A DNA stretch of 64,000 nucleotides from an uncultured Phascolarctobacterium sp. (GTDB taxonomy: Bacteria > Bacillota > Negativicutes > Acidaminococcales > Acidaminococcaceae), in assembly GCF_900770955.1 (NCBI RefSeq), contig NZ_CAAGLX010000013.1:124001-188000 (forward strand), given 5' to 3'. The position numbers were made by a program, and so were the translations under genes. This document shows, in pieces, positions 14,966 through 22,815 of this stretch (the stretch's first letter is position 1; every line of letters starts with the position of its first letter). Below the pieces are notes generated by a model, which searched no databases, was not told the origin of the DNA, and worked only from the letters and a program-made list of their open reading frames with translations.

Positions 14966-15241
14966 ATGCCGAAGATTACTTCCAGCGCAGATTTACGCAA
15001 CAACTATAACGAGATTTCTAATTTTTGCCATCAGTATAAGGAGCCTGTCTTTATAACTAAAAACGGCAAGGGGGATTTGGCTGTCATGAGCATTGATGCC
15101 TACGAGGAGCTGACTGCACGCTTTGAGCTGTACAGCTCGCTGAAAGCAGGGCTTGACGATGTGGCGGCAGGCAGAACTGTTTCTTTGGCAGAGGCTAAAA
15201 CTATGTTTAAAGAGCGGTATCCGGAGCTTGATAGAAAATGA
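14966..15241 (+). CDS. Phd/YefM-family antitoxin
   Basis: 91 residues. The N-terminal Phd/YefM fold is clear (SSADLRNNYNEISNFCHQY, then EPVFITKNGKGDLAVMSIDAYEEL); it should bind its own promoter and, through the C-terminal tail (residues 60-91), neutralise the toxin. The tail carries SLAEAKTMFKERY, like many YefM antitoxins. A strong aaaggaggtg site precedes the ATG. The gene overlaps the toxin gene by 4 nt (ATGA), normal for coupled toxin-antitoxin pairs. Autoregulation is expected. Confidence 0.9.
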   Translation: MPKITSSADLRNNYNEISNFCHQYKEPVFITKNGKGDLAVMSIDAYEELTARFELYSSLKAGLDDVAAGRTVSLAEAKTMFKERYPELDRK

Positions 15242-15627
15242 CATATTCAGTAGTATTCACTCAACATGCTTTAGCGGATTTACGTCTGGCCGCTGATTAT
15301 ATCGAATATGATCTTTGTAATGTTACTGCTTCACATAAGCTGGTTCAAAACTTTTTTGCTCAGGGCGACAGTTTAGAGCTTTTTCCAGGCATGGGTTCGT
15401 TGTGCAATGATGAATATTTGCAGTCATTAGAAATCAGATTCGTGCCTGTCAACAATTACCTGCTGTTTTACATCGTGCGTGAGGGTGCAAGAACGGTATA
15501 CGTTTTACGCTTTTTGTACAGCAGACGCAATTGGCAGAACATCTTATGCAAGCAGCTTGAGGATGAAGTCTTTGACTTAACAACACACTATATTCAGGAA
15601 GAAACAGAAAAATATGGAGCAAAATAA
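15238..15627 (+). CDS. RelE/ParE-family toxin
   Basis: 129 residues, somewhat longer than most ParE/RelE toxins (about 90-105). Core features are YSVVFTQHALADLRLAADYIEYDL (split as two helices after the first strand), the SLEIRFVPVNNYLLFYIV strand pair and the terminal VLRFLYSRRNWQNIL, which holds the Arg residues typical of ParE/RelE active or binding sites. Whether it attacks gyrase (ParE) or mRNA (RelE) cannot be told. The extra C-terminal helix, from about residue 105, is unusual. Confidence 0.87.
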   Translation: MTYSVVFTQHALADLRLAADYIEYDLCNVTASHKLVQNFFAQGDSLELFPGMGSLCNDEYLQSLEIRFVPVNNYLLFYIVREGARTVYVLRFLYSRRNWQNILCKQLEDEVFDLTTHYIQEETEKYGAK

Positions 15628-15630
15628 AAA

Positions 15631-15677
15631 CAGCAGCCTTGTCATACGTTGATGTATACCGAGGCTGCTGAATTTTT
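15631..15677. terminator. Bidirectional terminator between toxin gene and ppx
   Basis: Stem cagcagcct / aggctgctg with A-rich left flank and aattttta on the right. It separates two convergent genes, so it can serve both strands. Confidence 0.85.
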
Positions 15678-17208
15678 ATTCTTCTTCTGCTGTTGCCAGC
15701 TGCACTTTCAGCTCGACGCCGAAGGCCTTTTTGAACCATGACATATGCTCCTGAATCTGATGCATTTCGATACTGGGAATGCCTTGGGCATAGAGCTTTA
15801 AGGTAGCATTCTTTTTAGTGATGCCGGGTTCGATAACCTGAATTTGGGAGGTTTCCGTATAATCGAGGCTTTCTGCTAAAGCCAGCAGCAGTGCCAGCTT
15901 GTTGATAGTTTTCCAGTTGGCTTCGCTGAGCATTTCCTTGTAGAAGCGGTCCTTGAAATAGTTTTTGGAAACACCGTTGTGCCAGCCGGCGATGGCTGCG
16001 GTGATAACCTGCTCCTTGTGCGTGAGGCCGAAGAGCTTGGCGTTTAAAATCATATAGGCACTGTGACGCGCGTGGCTGTAAAAGTTGATGGTAATGCCGA
16101 TGTCATGCAAAAGCGCAGCCGTTTCCAGAAGACGGCGATAATTTTTACGTACGCCGTGCAGCTCGCTCCAGCCGTCAAACATAGACAGCGCCAATTTAGC
16201 GATGTGACGTGCATGCTGAGTATCGGTTTCGTAAAGGTTCAGCATATTTTCCCTGCTCATGTCAAGGATATCCTTGGCGATAACGGGCAGGTTCTTTTCT
16301 TTGGCATAATAGTCGTAGAACAAGCCTTCGCGCAGGCCGCAACCGGAGGTGATGAGCTTTTTGGCACCTGTGGCTTCCAAAAGGCAGCTGATAATGCTGC
16401 TGCCGGACAGAATGATGTCGCTGCGCTCGCTGCTGAGTCCGGATATTTTTTTGCGCTGCTCCAGATTTGTGTTGCGCAGTCTGTTGAAGAAGCTGCGGTA
16501 GGTTTGCGCTGTATAGGAATAATTATGAATTTTGGTTGCCGGATACTTCTTTTCACGTTGGATGATTTTGGCTACGGTACGCGCTGTACCGCCAACGCCG
16601 ATAAGCGGCAGTCCGTTTTGCTTGAGCCAGGGGTACTTTTCCAGACGGCTCATGATAAAGAAGCTGACGTCGCTGAAAACATTAGGCGGCATAACATTGC
16701 GCGTGTTGAACATGGAGGTGGTGTTGACCGCACCGACAGGCAGGGACACGCTTTCCAAAATTTTACGGTTCTTGAACAGAATCAGCTCAGTACTGCCGCC
16801 GCCAAGGTCGAAGATGATGCCGTCCTTGACGTTGAGGGTGTTGATAACGCCAAGGTAGCTGATATAGGCTTCGGTATTGCCAGAGATGATGTGCAGCTGG
16901 ATGCCTGTTTCTTCCGCAACACGTGCAACAAGCTCGGCGCCGTTGACAGCGTTGCGGATGGCTGCGGTGGCAACGGCAATGGTTTTGTCTGCCTGATAAA
17001 TTTTGCACATATAGGCAAAGCTCTTCATTATTTCAATGGTGCTGCTGAAGGCTACTTCTGTAAGCATGTTTTTTTCGTCGACCTTCTGACTCAGGCGCAG
17101 GGCTTCCTTTTGGTTATAGACCATATTATAAGCACCGTTTTTATAAATATGGCTGATAACAAGCCGGGCTGAGTTGGAGCCGATGTCGATAATTGCTATT
17201 CGTTGCAT
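15676..17208 (-). CDS. ppx: Exopolyphosphatase, Ppx/GppA family with C-terminal HD domain
   Basis: 510 residues. The N-terminal actin-like ATPase fold has the phosphate-1 motif IDIGSNSARLVI (Asp8), the SGNTEAYISYLG motif (Glu113, at the position of the catalytic Glu of E. coli Ppx), and phosphate-2 motif IIFDLGGGSTELI (133-143). The C-terminal part (from about 320) has an HD-type domain with ALLHDIGITINFYSHARHS. It releases phosphate from polyphosphate or converts pppGpp. A gtrong aaggag site precedes the ATG. Divergent from the second Ppx-like gene and ppk, forming a polyphosphate locus. Confidence 0.9.
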   Translation of the reverse strand: MQRIAIIDIGSNSARLVISHIYKNGAYNMVYNQKEALRLSQKVDEKNMLTEVAFSSTIEIMKSFAYMCKIYQADKTIAVATAAIRNAVNGAELVARVAEETGIQLHIISGNTEAYISYLGVINTLNVKDGIIFDLGGGSTELILFKNRKILESVSLPVGAVNTTSMFNTRNVMPPNVFSDVSFFIMSRLEKYPWLKQNGLPLIGVGGTARTVAKIIQREKKYPATKIHNYSYTAQTYRSFFNRLRNTNLEQRKKISGLSSERSDIILSGSSIISCLLEATGAKKLITSGCGLREGLFYDYYAKEKNLPVIAKDILDMSRENMLNLYETDTQHARHIAKLALSMFDGWSELHGVRKNYRRLLETAALLHDIGITINFYSHARHSAYMILNAKLFGLTHKEQVITAAIAGWHNGVSKNYFKDRFYKEMLSEANWKTINKLALLLALAESLDYTETSQIQVIEPGITKKNATLKLYAQGIPSIEMHQIQEHMSWFKKAFGVELKVQLATAEEE

Positions 17209-17292
17209 TTTCCTTTTCTCCTTGTGGGGATGTTCCTCTAAACTCCGATTATTCTATTTTAACGATATATTATTATATTACCCATAAGCGGA

Positions 17293-17371
17293 AAAAATCC
17301 TGCGTAAAAAAGTTAAATTCGTGTTAATTTGTTAAATTAATGTATAATTTCGATTTCGCCGCAGGATTTTT
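17293..17371. promoter_or_regulatory. Long inverted repeat spanning the promoter between the two ppx-like genes
   Basis: AAAAATCCTGCG (17293-17304) and CGCAGGATTTTT (17360-17371) are perfect inverted copies 55 nt apart. A TATAAT at 17343-17348 for the plus-strand operon lies between them, in very AT-rich DNA with repeated gttaaatt words. Could be an operator pair or a structural element; no protein can be assigned. Confidence 0.5.
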
Positions 17372-17422
17372 GTTAAGAAAACCGAATTATATCAATAATA
17401 TACTGTTTTGGAGGCTTAGCTA

Positions 17423-18973
17423 ATGAAGCGTAAAAATTATACAACCTTTGCTGCGATTCATCTAGGCTCGGAGATGCTCAGTATGCAGATTACCGAATAT
17501 CACAATACCGAAAGGTACAAGGTGATTGAGTGCTGCAACCGACGCATCCGCCTGGGTGAGGCAACTTTTAAAAATAAAATAATTCCATTTCCACTTGTTT
17601 CCGAAATCTGCGAAATTCTGATAGGCTTCAAGCGCCTGATGCAGGAATACGGTGTAGAGGAATATGTTATGCAGGCGACAACTGCCGTGCGTGAGGCCAG
17701 CAATCAGGTTTTTTTGCTGGACCAGATTTATAACAAGACGGGCCTTGTTGTCGATGTTGTTGATATGCCACGCGAAATTTACACCAAGTTTGTGGCTATC
17801 CGCAATACGCTGAAGGCAGAAAAAATTTCTACTGAACGTGAAGGCATGCTGATGATGGATATTTCCTCCGGCGGTTTGGGCGTAACGCTGGTGCGTGACG
17901 AAAAAATCTGCTATCAGGGCAACTTCCACATCGGTATTATCCGCATCAAGGAGAGCTTTGAACGCAACCGCCGCGAAAGCATTCATTTCAATAAGGCACT
18001 GACGGAATTTCTCAGCAGTACAATAGGACCGGTAAGAAACGAGCTGGGTGACAGCAAGGTGCGCTATCTGGTGCTGTCCGGTACGGAAACCGAGCTTTTG
18101 CTGCGTATGCTGGGATTGGATGAAAAGCAGCTGGTGCATCGCATCAAGGCGGCGGATTTCCATGCCTTTTTCGACAGCATGCGTCAGATGAGCCTGGCAC
18201 AGCTGATTCAGGTATATAAGCTGCCGGAAAATGTGGCGGAGCTGGTGCTGCCGACGGTACTGCTTTACGAACAGCTGCTGCATCTGATTCCGGCGCAGGA
18301 AATTGTTATTACGGCAGACCGCTTTATTGACGGCATACAGCTGCTGCATATCGGCAATAAAACGAATCCTGTGATGCGCAAGGAGCATGAGCAGGAGCTT
18401 ATCAGCCTTTTCCATACCATCGGCGGACGTTATCTGTATGACAAGAAGCATGCCCAGCAGGTGGAGCGTCTGGCGCTGATTATTTTCGACAAGATTGCCA
18501 AGGCTTACGGCATGGGCGAGCATGAGCGCCTGCTTTTGCGTGCTACCTGTATTCTGCATGATATAGGCAAATATATCTGTATGCGCAGTCATTCGATTTA
18601 TACATATCAGCTGATTATGTCTACGGATATCATCGGCCTGAGCGAGGTGGATAAGGAGATTGTGGCGCTGGCGTCGTATTATCATGCCAACAGGCTGTTT
18701 GACAAGACCAATATTCGCGCTCCGCAGGTGGAAAAGGAGCTGGTGCCGGTTGTAGCCAAGCTGGCTGCCATTGTGCGTCTGGCGGATGCTTTAGACCGCA
18801 GCTATATGCAGAAAATCCACAGCTGTACTGTAACGCTGAAGGATAACAGCTTGAAGGTGCAGGCGGCAAGCAAAGAGGATTTGACGTTGGAAATCTGGAC
18901 CTTTGATGATAAATCAGATTTCTTTGAGGAAGTTTTCGGTATAGAACCGATTTTGGAACGGGTGAATAAGTAA
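17423..18973 (+). CDS. Ppx/GppA-like protein with HD domain and degenerate phosphate motifs
   Basis: 516 residues, full-length homologue of the divergent Ppx. Its first phosphate motif reads AAIHLGSEML (residues 10-19) in place of D-x-G-S-N-S, and the second reads MDISSGGLGVTLV (Asp146 onward) in place of D-x-G-G-G-S-T-E. The HD domain looks intact (CILHDIGKYICMRSHSIYT and ADALDRSYM). The exopolyphosphatase site may therefore be inactive or altered, leaving a regulatory or HD-hydrolase role. It overlaps ppk by one base (TAATG), tightly linking it to polyphosphate synthesis. A ggagg site precedes the ATG. Confidence 0.85.
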   Translation: MKRKNYTTFAAIHLGSEMLSMQITEYHNTERYKVIECCNRRIRLGEATFKNKIIPFPLVSEICEILIGFKRLMQEYGVEEYVMQATTAVREASNQVFLLDQIYNKTGLVVDVVDMPREIYTKFVAIRNTLKAEKISTEREGMLMMDISSGGLGVTLVRDEKICYQGNFHIGIIRIKESFERNRRESIHFNKALTEFLSSTIGPVRNELGDSKVRYLVLSGTETELLLRMLGLDEKQLVHRIKAADFHAFFDSMRQMSLAQLIQVYKLPENVAELVLPTVLLYEQLLHLIPAQEIVITADRFIDGIQLLHIGNKTNPVMRKEHEQELISLFHTIGGRYLYDKKHAQQVERLALIIFDKIAKAYGMGEHERLLLRATCILHDIGKYICMRSHSIYTYQLIMSTDIIGLSEVDKEIVALASYYHANRLFDKTNIRAPQVEKELVPVVAKLAAIVRLADALDRSYMQKIHSCTVTLKDNSLKVQAASKEDLTLEIWTFDDKSDFFEEVFGIEPILERVNK

Positions 18974-21075
18974 TGGGAAAATTAGATTTGACAAAGCCTG
19001 AGTATTTTTATAACCGCGAGCTGAGCTGGCTGAAATTTAATCTGCGCGTGCTCAAGGAAGCAATGGTTAAGGACACACCGCTACTGGAGCGCCTGAAGTT
19101 TATCGCTATTTCGGCCTCTAACTTAGATGAATTCTTTATGGTGCGCGTAGCCGGTTTGTGGAGCAATTTTGACAGCGGCGTAGAAAAGCGCGATGCCTCC
19201 GGTATGTCGGTGCATGAACAGCTGGTGGCTATTTCGCAGGCAGCGCATGAGCAGGTGCGCACCCAGACGAAGTCGCTGATGGCGCTGATGGCAGAAATGG
19301 ATGCGGTGAACCTGCATTTCCGCCGTGTCAGGGATTTGAGCGAAATGGGCAAGGACTGGCTGGAGGAATATTACCGCGAGGTAGTTTTCCCGGTATTGAC
19401 GCCGATGGCGGTAGATGCTTCGCGTCCCTTCCCGTTTTTGGCCAATAAAACTCTGAACCTGGCTGTTGAACTGATTAAGGCCGACGGTGAGCACAGCATG
19501 GGCCTGATTCAGGTGCCGAGCGTACTGGACCGCATTGTCGAGGTTGTGCCTGAGGGCAGGCGCACCTTCGTATTCTTGGAGGACATCATTGCCAGCCATT
19601 GCCACGATCTGTTCAAGGGCTGCCATATTCTGGATATGGTGTCCTTCAGGGTAACGCGTGACAGTGACCTTGATCTGGAGGAGGACGACAGCGTCGACCT
19701 GATGAAGGAGGTTGAGGAATCGCTGCGTAAGCGTAAGCGCGGCGCTGCTGTACGTCTGGAGCTGTTCAAGACTAATAATAACCGTATCAAAAAATTTTTG
19801 GAGGAAAACCTTGATGTTACGGAGATGGAGGTTTATGAAATCAACGGACCTCTGGACCCGACCTGCTTCTTTAAATTTATCGGTATGAAAGGCATGTGGC
19901 CGTGGCTGTATGAGCCCTTTGTGCCGCAGCGTCCGCTGGAGCTGCCGGATGACAGCGATTTGTTCGCCGCTATCCGTGAAAATGATATTTTGCTGCATCA
20001 CCCCTACGAGAGCTTTGACCCGGTAGTTAAGCTGGTGAGCGATGCTGCCGACGATCCGCAGGTGCTGGCGATTAAGCAGACGCTGTACCGTGTGAGCGGC
20101 AACAGTCCGATTGTCGCAGCGCTGGCGCGTGCTGCAGAAAACGGCAAGCAGGTTACGGTACTGGTAGAGCTAAAGGCACGTTTTGATGAGGAAAACAATA
20201 TCCTCTGGGCACGCCGTCTGGAAAAAGCAGGCTGCCACGTTATCTACGGCTTGGTAGGCTTAAAGACACATGCCAAAATTATTCTGATTGTGCGCAAGGA
20301 GGATAACGGCATTAAGCGATATCTGCATCTGGGCACAGGCAACTATAACGACAGCACCGCCAAGCTGTACACCGACCTTGGCCTGATGACGGCCAATGAC
20401 GAGTTCGGTAGCGATGCTTCGGCGTTCTTCAATCTGCTCAGCGGCTACAGCGAGCCGCCGGTCTGGAACAAGCTGGTTATGGCGCCGCTAGGACTGCGCG
20501 AGAAGATTTATGCGCTGATTGACAATGAAATTGCTATGGTGCGTGCCGGTCGTGAGGGACACATCATCGCCAAGATGAATTCGCTGATTGACCAGCCGGT
20601 AATCCAGAAGCTGTACGAGGCTTCGGCCGCAGGCGTGCATATTGATCTGATTGTGCGCGGTATCTGCGGTCTGCGCACGGGTATTGAGGGCATCAGCGAT
20701 AATATTACGGTGCGCAGCATTGTAGGCCGTCAACTGGAGCACAGCCGTATCTTCTGGTTTGCCAACGGCGGCGATGAGCAGCTGTATCTTTCCAGTGCCG
20801 ACTGGATGCCGCGTAACCTTAACGACCGCGTAGAGCTGTTCTTCCCGGTAGAAACCGAGGAGCATATCCGTCGCATTAAGGCGCTGCTGGATTTATATTT
20901 GCGCGATAATGTGGGCGCGCATATGATGCAGTCCAACGGCAGCTATCGCCGTGTACGCAACAAGCTGGAGCCTGTAAGCGCGCAAAGCACCTTGTACGAG
21001 ATGGCGCAGCTGGCGGTGACTGCCGACAAGCTACCAATGGAAAAACGCCTGCAGCCTGTGTTCAGCCGCAGATAA
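18973..21075 (+). CDS. ppk: Polyphosphate kinase 1
   Basis: 700 residues, the normal PPK1 size. It makes polyphosphate from ATP at the membrane. The N domain starts with YFYNRELSWLKFNLRVL and has the SASNLDEFFMVRVAGL motif. The head and two phospholipase-D-like C-terminal domains follow: VTVLVELKARFDEE-N, then the RYLHLGTGNYND motif whose His452 is the expected phospho-histidine, and the VGLKTHAKIILIV stretch. The C-terminal WMPRNLNDRVE completes the fold. It is translationally coupled to the upstream Ppx-like/HD gene, so synthesis and control are probably co-expressed. Confidence 0.96.
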   Translation: MGKLDLTKPEYFYNRELSWLKFNLRVLKEAMVKDTPLLERLKFIAISASNLDEFFMVRVAGLWSNFDSGVEKRDASGMSVHEQLVAISQAAHEQVRTQTKSLMALMAEMDAVNLHFRRVRDLSEMGKDWLEEYYREVVFPVLTPMAVDASRPFPFLANKTLNLAVELIKADGEHSMGLIQVPSVLDRIVEVVPEGRRTFVFLEDIIASHCHDLFKGCHILDMVSFRVTRDSDLDLEEDDSVDLMKEVEESLRKRKRGAAVRLELFKTNNNRIKKFLEENLDVTEMEVYEINGPLDPTCFFKFIGMKGMWPWLYEPFVPQRPLELPDDSDLFAAIRENDILLHHPYESFDPVVKLVSDAADDPQVLAIKQTLYRVSGNSPIVAALARAAENGKQVTVLVELKARFDEENNILWARRLEKAGCHVIYGLVGLKTHAKIILIVRKEDNGIKRYLHLGTGNYNDSTAKLYTDLGLMTANDEFGSDASAFFNLLSGYSEPPVWNKLVMAPLGLREKIYALIDNEIAMVRAGREGHIIAKMNSLIDQPVIQKLYEASAAGVHIDLIVRGICGLRTGIEGISDNITVRSIVGRQLEHSRIFWFANGGDEQLYLSSADWMPRNLNDRVELFFPVETEEHIRRIKALLDLYLRDNVGAHMMQSNGSYRRVRNKLEPVSAQSTLYEMAQLAVTADKLPMEKRLQPVFSRR

Positions 21076-21152
21076 TAGCGTAAAGTTTATATTTATCAAG
21101 GATTATGAGCTAAAAAAGACCCATGGTTTAATTGCTTGCTTAAATCCTTATG

Positions 21153-21181
21153 TTGCTATTATGTGCTTAAGTTGCTATAAT
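21153..21181 (+). promoter_or_regulatory. Promoter with overlapping TTGCTA/TAGCAA repeats
   Basis: TTGCTA (21153-21158), 17-nt spacer, TATAAT (21176-21181). The -10 lies inside ttgcta-taattag-tagcaa (21173-21191), an inverted repeat whose half-site equals the -35 hexamer. Confidence 0.65.
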
Positions 21182-21208
21182 TAGTAGCAAGAGCAGAGGG
21201 GGATTAAA

Positions 21209-21547
21209 ATGAGTAATTATGCTGTAACTTTGAATTATAATTGCCATTATGGCTATGTAGAATATAACGAAGCAGATAAAACTGCCGTAGTAACCTTGCC
21301 GGAAGCGGTTGCCGAAGCTAAGGCTGCTGTGGAGAAGTATTTGGCAACTCCGTTGAGCTTGGATGTGCCGCAGGGTGATACTATTCGTGATTTCGCTACG
21401 ATTACGCTGGAGCCGCTTTCCAGTATGGAAGCGTTTCAGGTAGCGCTTACCCGTCTTTGGGGTAAAACTGGGGTGCGTGTTGAATGGAGCATGCCTCCAG
21501 GAATGGTGGACGATATTGCCGCTGAGGTGTTGGCAGAGGCACATTAA
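21209..21547 (+). CDS. Hypothetical protein (112 aa)
   Basis: I do not recognise this family. The protein is small, acidic and soluble, without signal or membrane segment. It has a beta-rich start (AVTLNYNCHYGYVEY), an Ala/Glu-rich helix (LPEAVAEAKAAVEKYL) and a Trp/Met-rich end (VRVEWSMPPGMVDD). A gaggggg ribosome site, a good promoter and a terminator support that it is a real, single-gene transcript. It opens an accessory stretch reaching to about 24.4 kb. Confidence 0.7.
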   Translation: MSNYAVTLNYNCHYGYVEYNEADKTAVVTLPEAVAEAKAAVEKYLATPLSLDVPQGDTIRDFATITLEPLSSMEAFQVALTRLWGKTGVRVEWSMPPGMVDDIAAEVLAEAH

Positions 21548-21561
21548 TGCTGTTTGCTTTT

Positions 21562-21598
21562 GGGCAGGCTCTTGCTGTAGCAGAGCTTGCCCTTTTTG
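21562..21598 (+). terminator. Terminator after the 112-aa gene
   Basis: Stem gggcaggctct / agagcttgccc (one wobble), 9-nt loop, followed by five T. Confidence 0.88.
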
Positions 21599-21634
21599 TT
21601 TATAAAAATTGTGTGAAGGATAGGAGAAACGCAG

Positions 21635-22243
21635 ATGCTTGATATCAAAAAATTACGCAATGCTTACAATGTTATTCACCGTATAAGTCAAAACAGACAT
21701 CCTTTTGCGGAGGAGGCGCTGTCACTGGAGACCGTACAGAGCGCGCAGGTACAGGAGGCGCTTGCCGATGCCGCAGAGGCTATTGCTGTTTACGGCAAGA
21801 TTATGAATCTTGTGTCGCAGAGCACGAGCTTTAAAGTTGCACCAAAAACTCCTAAGCCAGTTAAAAGTAGCTTTGTTGTGGAGCAGAATGATCTGAGCAG
21901 GCTGCAGCCTATGATTGAAGCTACCAATATCACAAAGCTTGTAAAATATATTAATGATACCTTTGCAGATAAGGAAATGCATAATCTTACCACGGTGGAG
22001 CTTGGCAGATGGTTGGAAAATACCGGTTATCTGCAGCTGCCGGAAGATGGGCGCAATAAAATTCCGACAGAAAAGGGTTCTGCGTTGGGTATTGTTACCG
22101 AAAAGCGTGTAAGACAAGCTACTGGAGAGAGTTATTATATTAACTTTTATCCGCAGGCAGCGCAGCAGTTTATTTTTGATAATCTGCCTGCTGTGGCGGA
22201 GTTTTTGACAAAGGAAAAAGAGGAGAAGTTTGCTGACGCATAA
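21635..22243 (+). CDS. Hypothetical protein with winged-helix-like C-terminus (202 aa)
   Basis: No family recognised with confidence. Residues 1-60 are helical (LRNAYNVIHRISQNRHPFAEEAL). The second half, LTTVELGRWLENTGYLQL through IPTEKGSALGIV to YYINFYPQAAQQFIFDNLP, has the spacing of a small winged-helix module as found at the ends of some helicases and phage proteins: a helix with a GRWL turn, a PTEKG loop, then a strand. A nucleic-acid-binding role is only a guess. A gatagga ribosome site precedes the ATG. It lies directly upstream of the tRNA-Arg gene. Confidence 0.68.
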   Translation: MLDIKKLRNAYNVIHRISQNRHPFAEEALSLETVQSAQVQEALADAAEAIAVYGKIMNLVSQSTSFKVAPKTPKPVKSSFVVEQNDLSRLQPMIEATNITKLVKYINDTFADKEMHNLTTVELGRWLENTGYLQLPEDGRNKIPTEKGSALGIVTEKRVRQATGESYYINFYPQAAQQFIFDNLPAVAEFLTKEKEEKFADA

Positions 22244-22258
22244 CTTGCCGTTTCATCA

Positions 22259-22287
22259 TTGCCAGTATACTGTTTTTGCGGTATAAT
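22259..22287 (+). promoter_or_regulatory. Promoter of the tRNA-Arg gene
   Basis: TTGCCA (22259-22264), 17-nt spacer, TATAAT (22282-22287). The tRNA begins 52 nt downstream. Confidence 0.75.
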
Positions 22288-22339
22288 ATTTAGTACAGCT
22301 TGGGTGGAAAGGCTTGAGTTTTGCCTGAGCTGTTGTTAT

Positions 22340-22416
22340 GGTTCCGTAGCTCAGTAGGATAGAGCAACCGCCTCCTAAGCGGTAGGTCGCCAGTTCGATT
22401 CTGGCCGGGATCACCA
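22340..22416 (+). tRNA. tRNA-Arg (anticodon CCT)
   Basis: 77 nt with encoded CCA. The acceptor stem ggttccg / cgggatc pairs throughout with two G-U pairs. The anticodon stem accgc / gcggt holds the loop ctcctaa, so the anticodon is CCT, reading AGG. The T arm is gccag-ttcgatt-ctggc. AGG is a rare arginine codon in these genes, and rare-codon tRNA genes are frequent integration sites, which fits the duplicated 3' end that follows. Confidence 0.95.
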
Positions 22417-22455
22417 AGAGAAAAAGATTACCGTACATGCTTACCCGAGAGGAAA

Positions 22456-22505
22456 AGTCGCCAGTTCGATTCTACCCTTACGGGTACGCGTGGCCGGAAT
22501 CACCA
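22456..22505 (+). repeat. Partial second copy of the tRNA-Arg 3' end, split by an insert
   Basis: gtcgccagttcgattct (17 nt, identical to the tRNA from base 22386) recurs here, then an 18-nt non-tRNA insert containing accc-tta-cgggt, then ggccggaatcacca, which differs by one base from the tRNA's last 14 nt. No anticodon arm precedes it, so it cannot be a functional tRNA. Such 3'-end copies mark past site-specific integration into tRNA genes; a simple local duplication is the alternative. Confidence 0.7.
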
Positions 22506-22524
22506 TGTCGGAATTACTATATTT

Positions 22525-22692
22525 GCAGCGAAAAGAGCTAAAGAAGCAGCAAAAGAAGCACAAGCAAATAGAATTTAGTTTGCCAAAGATTTGCTGGCTG
22601 AGGGCATGAGCATTGAATTTACCTTTCACCTTTCCAACCTTTCGGAAGCAGAGGTACGTGAGCTGGCATCCGAATTGATTGTTTTTATCTAG
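22525..22692 (+). pseudogene. Remnant of an Rpn-type nuclease C-terminus
   Basis: One frame reads AKRAKEAAKEAQANRI, a TAG stop (22576-22578), then FAKDLLAEGMSIEFTF and LSEAEVRELASELI to a stop at 22690-22692. The layout (Ala/Lys/Glu helix, then AKxLLxxGM and a short LSxxEV helix) matches the tail of the intact Rpn-family gene 120 nt downstream on the other strand (TAKRLLSMGLTVQD, LSIEQVEAL). The internal stop and missing 5' part show decay. Together with the tRNA copy it fills most of the gap between the tRNA and 22815. Confidence 0.6.
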
Positions 22693-22715
22693 CAAAATAT
22701 AATTTTACGCAAACG

Positions 22716-22757
22716 AAAAGACCTGAGGTCCGTAATAATACGGACTTCAGGTCTTTT
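22716..22757. terminator. Strong hairpin terminator between remnant and Rpn gene
   Basis: A 19-bp stem (aaaagacctgaggtccgta with its near-perfect complement), a 4-nt loop and a run of seven T on the plus strand; the left A-run also allows minus-strand use for the Rpn gene. Confidence 0.88.
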
Positions 22758-22815
22758 TTTGTACAAAACCGCAAGCCTCAAGAGAGCCTATCTGTGGGCA
22801 TTCTTTGAGTTAAGT

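Noticed and set aside
22456..22505. Second functional tRNA
   Set aside because: Only the T arm and acceptor end are present, interrupted by 18 nt, with no anticodon or D arm.
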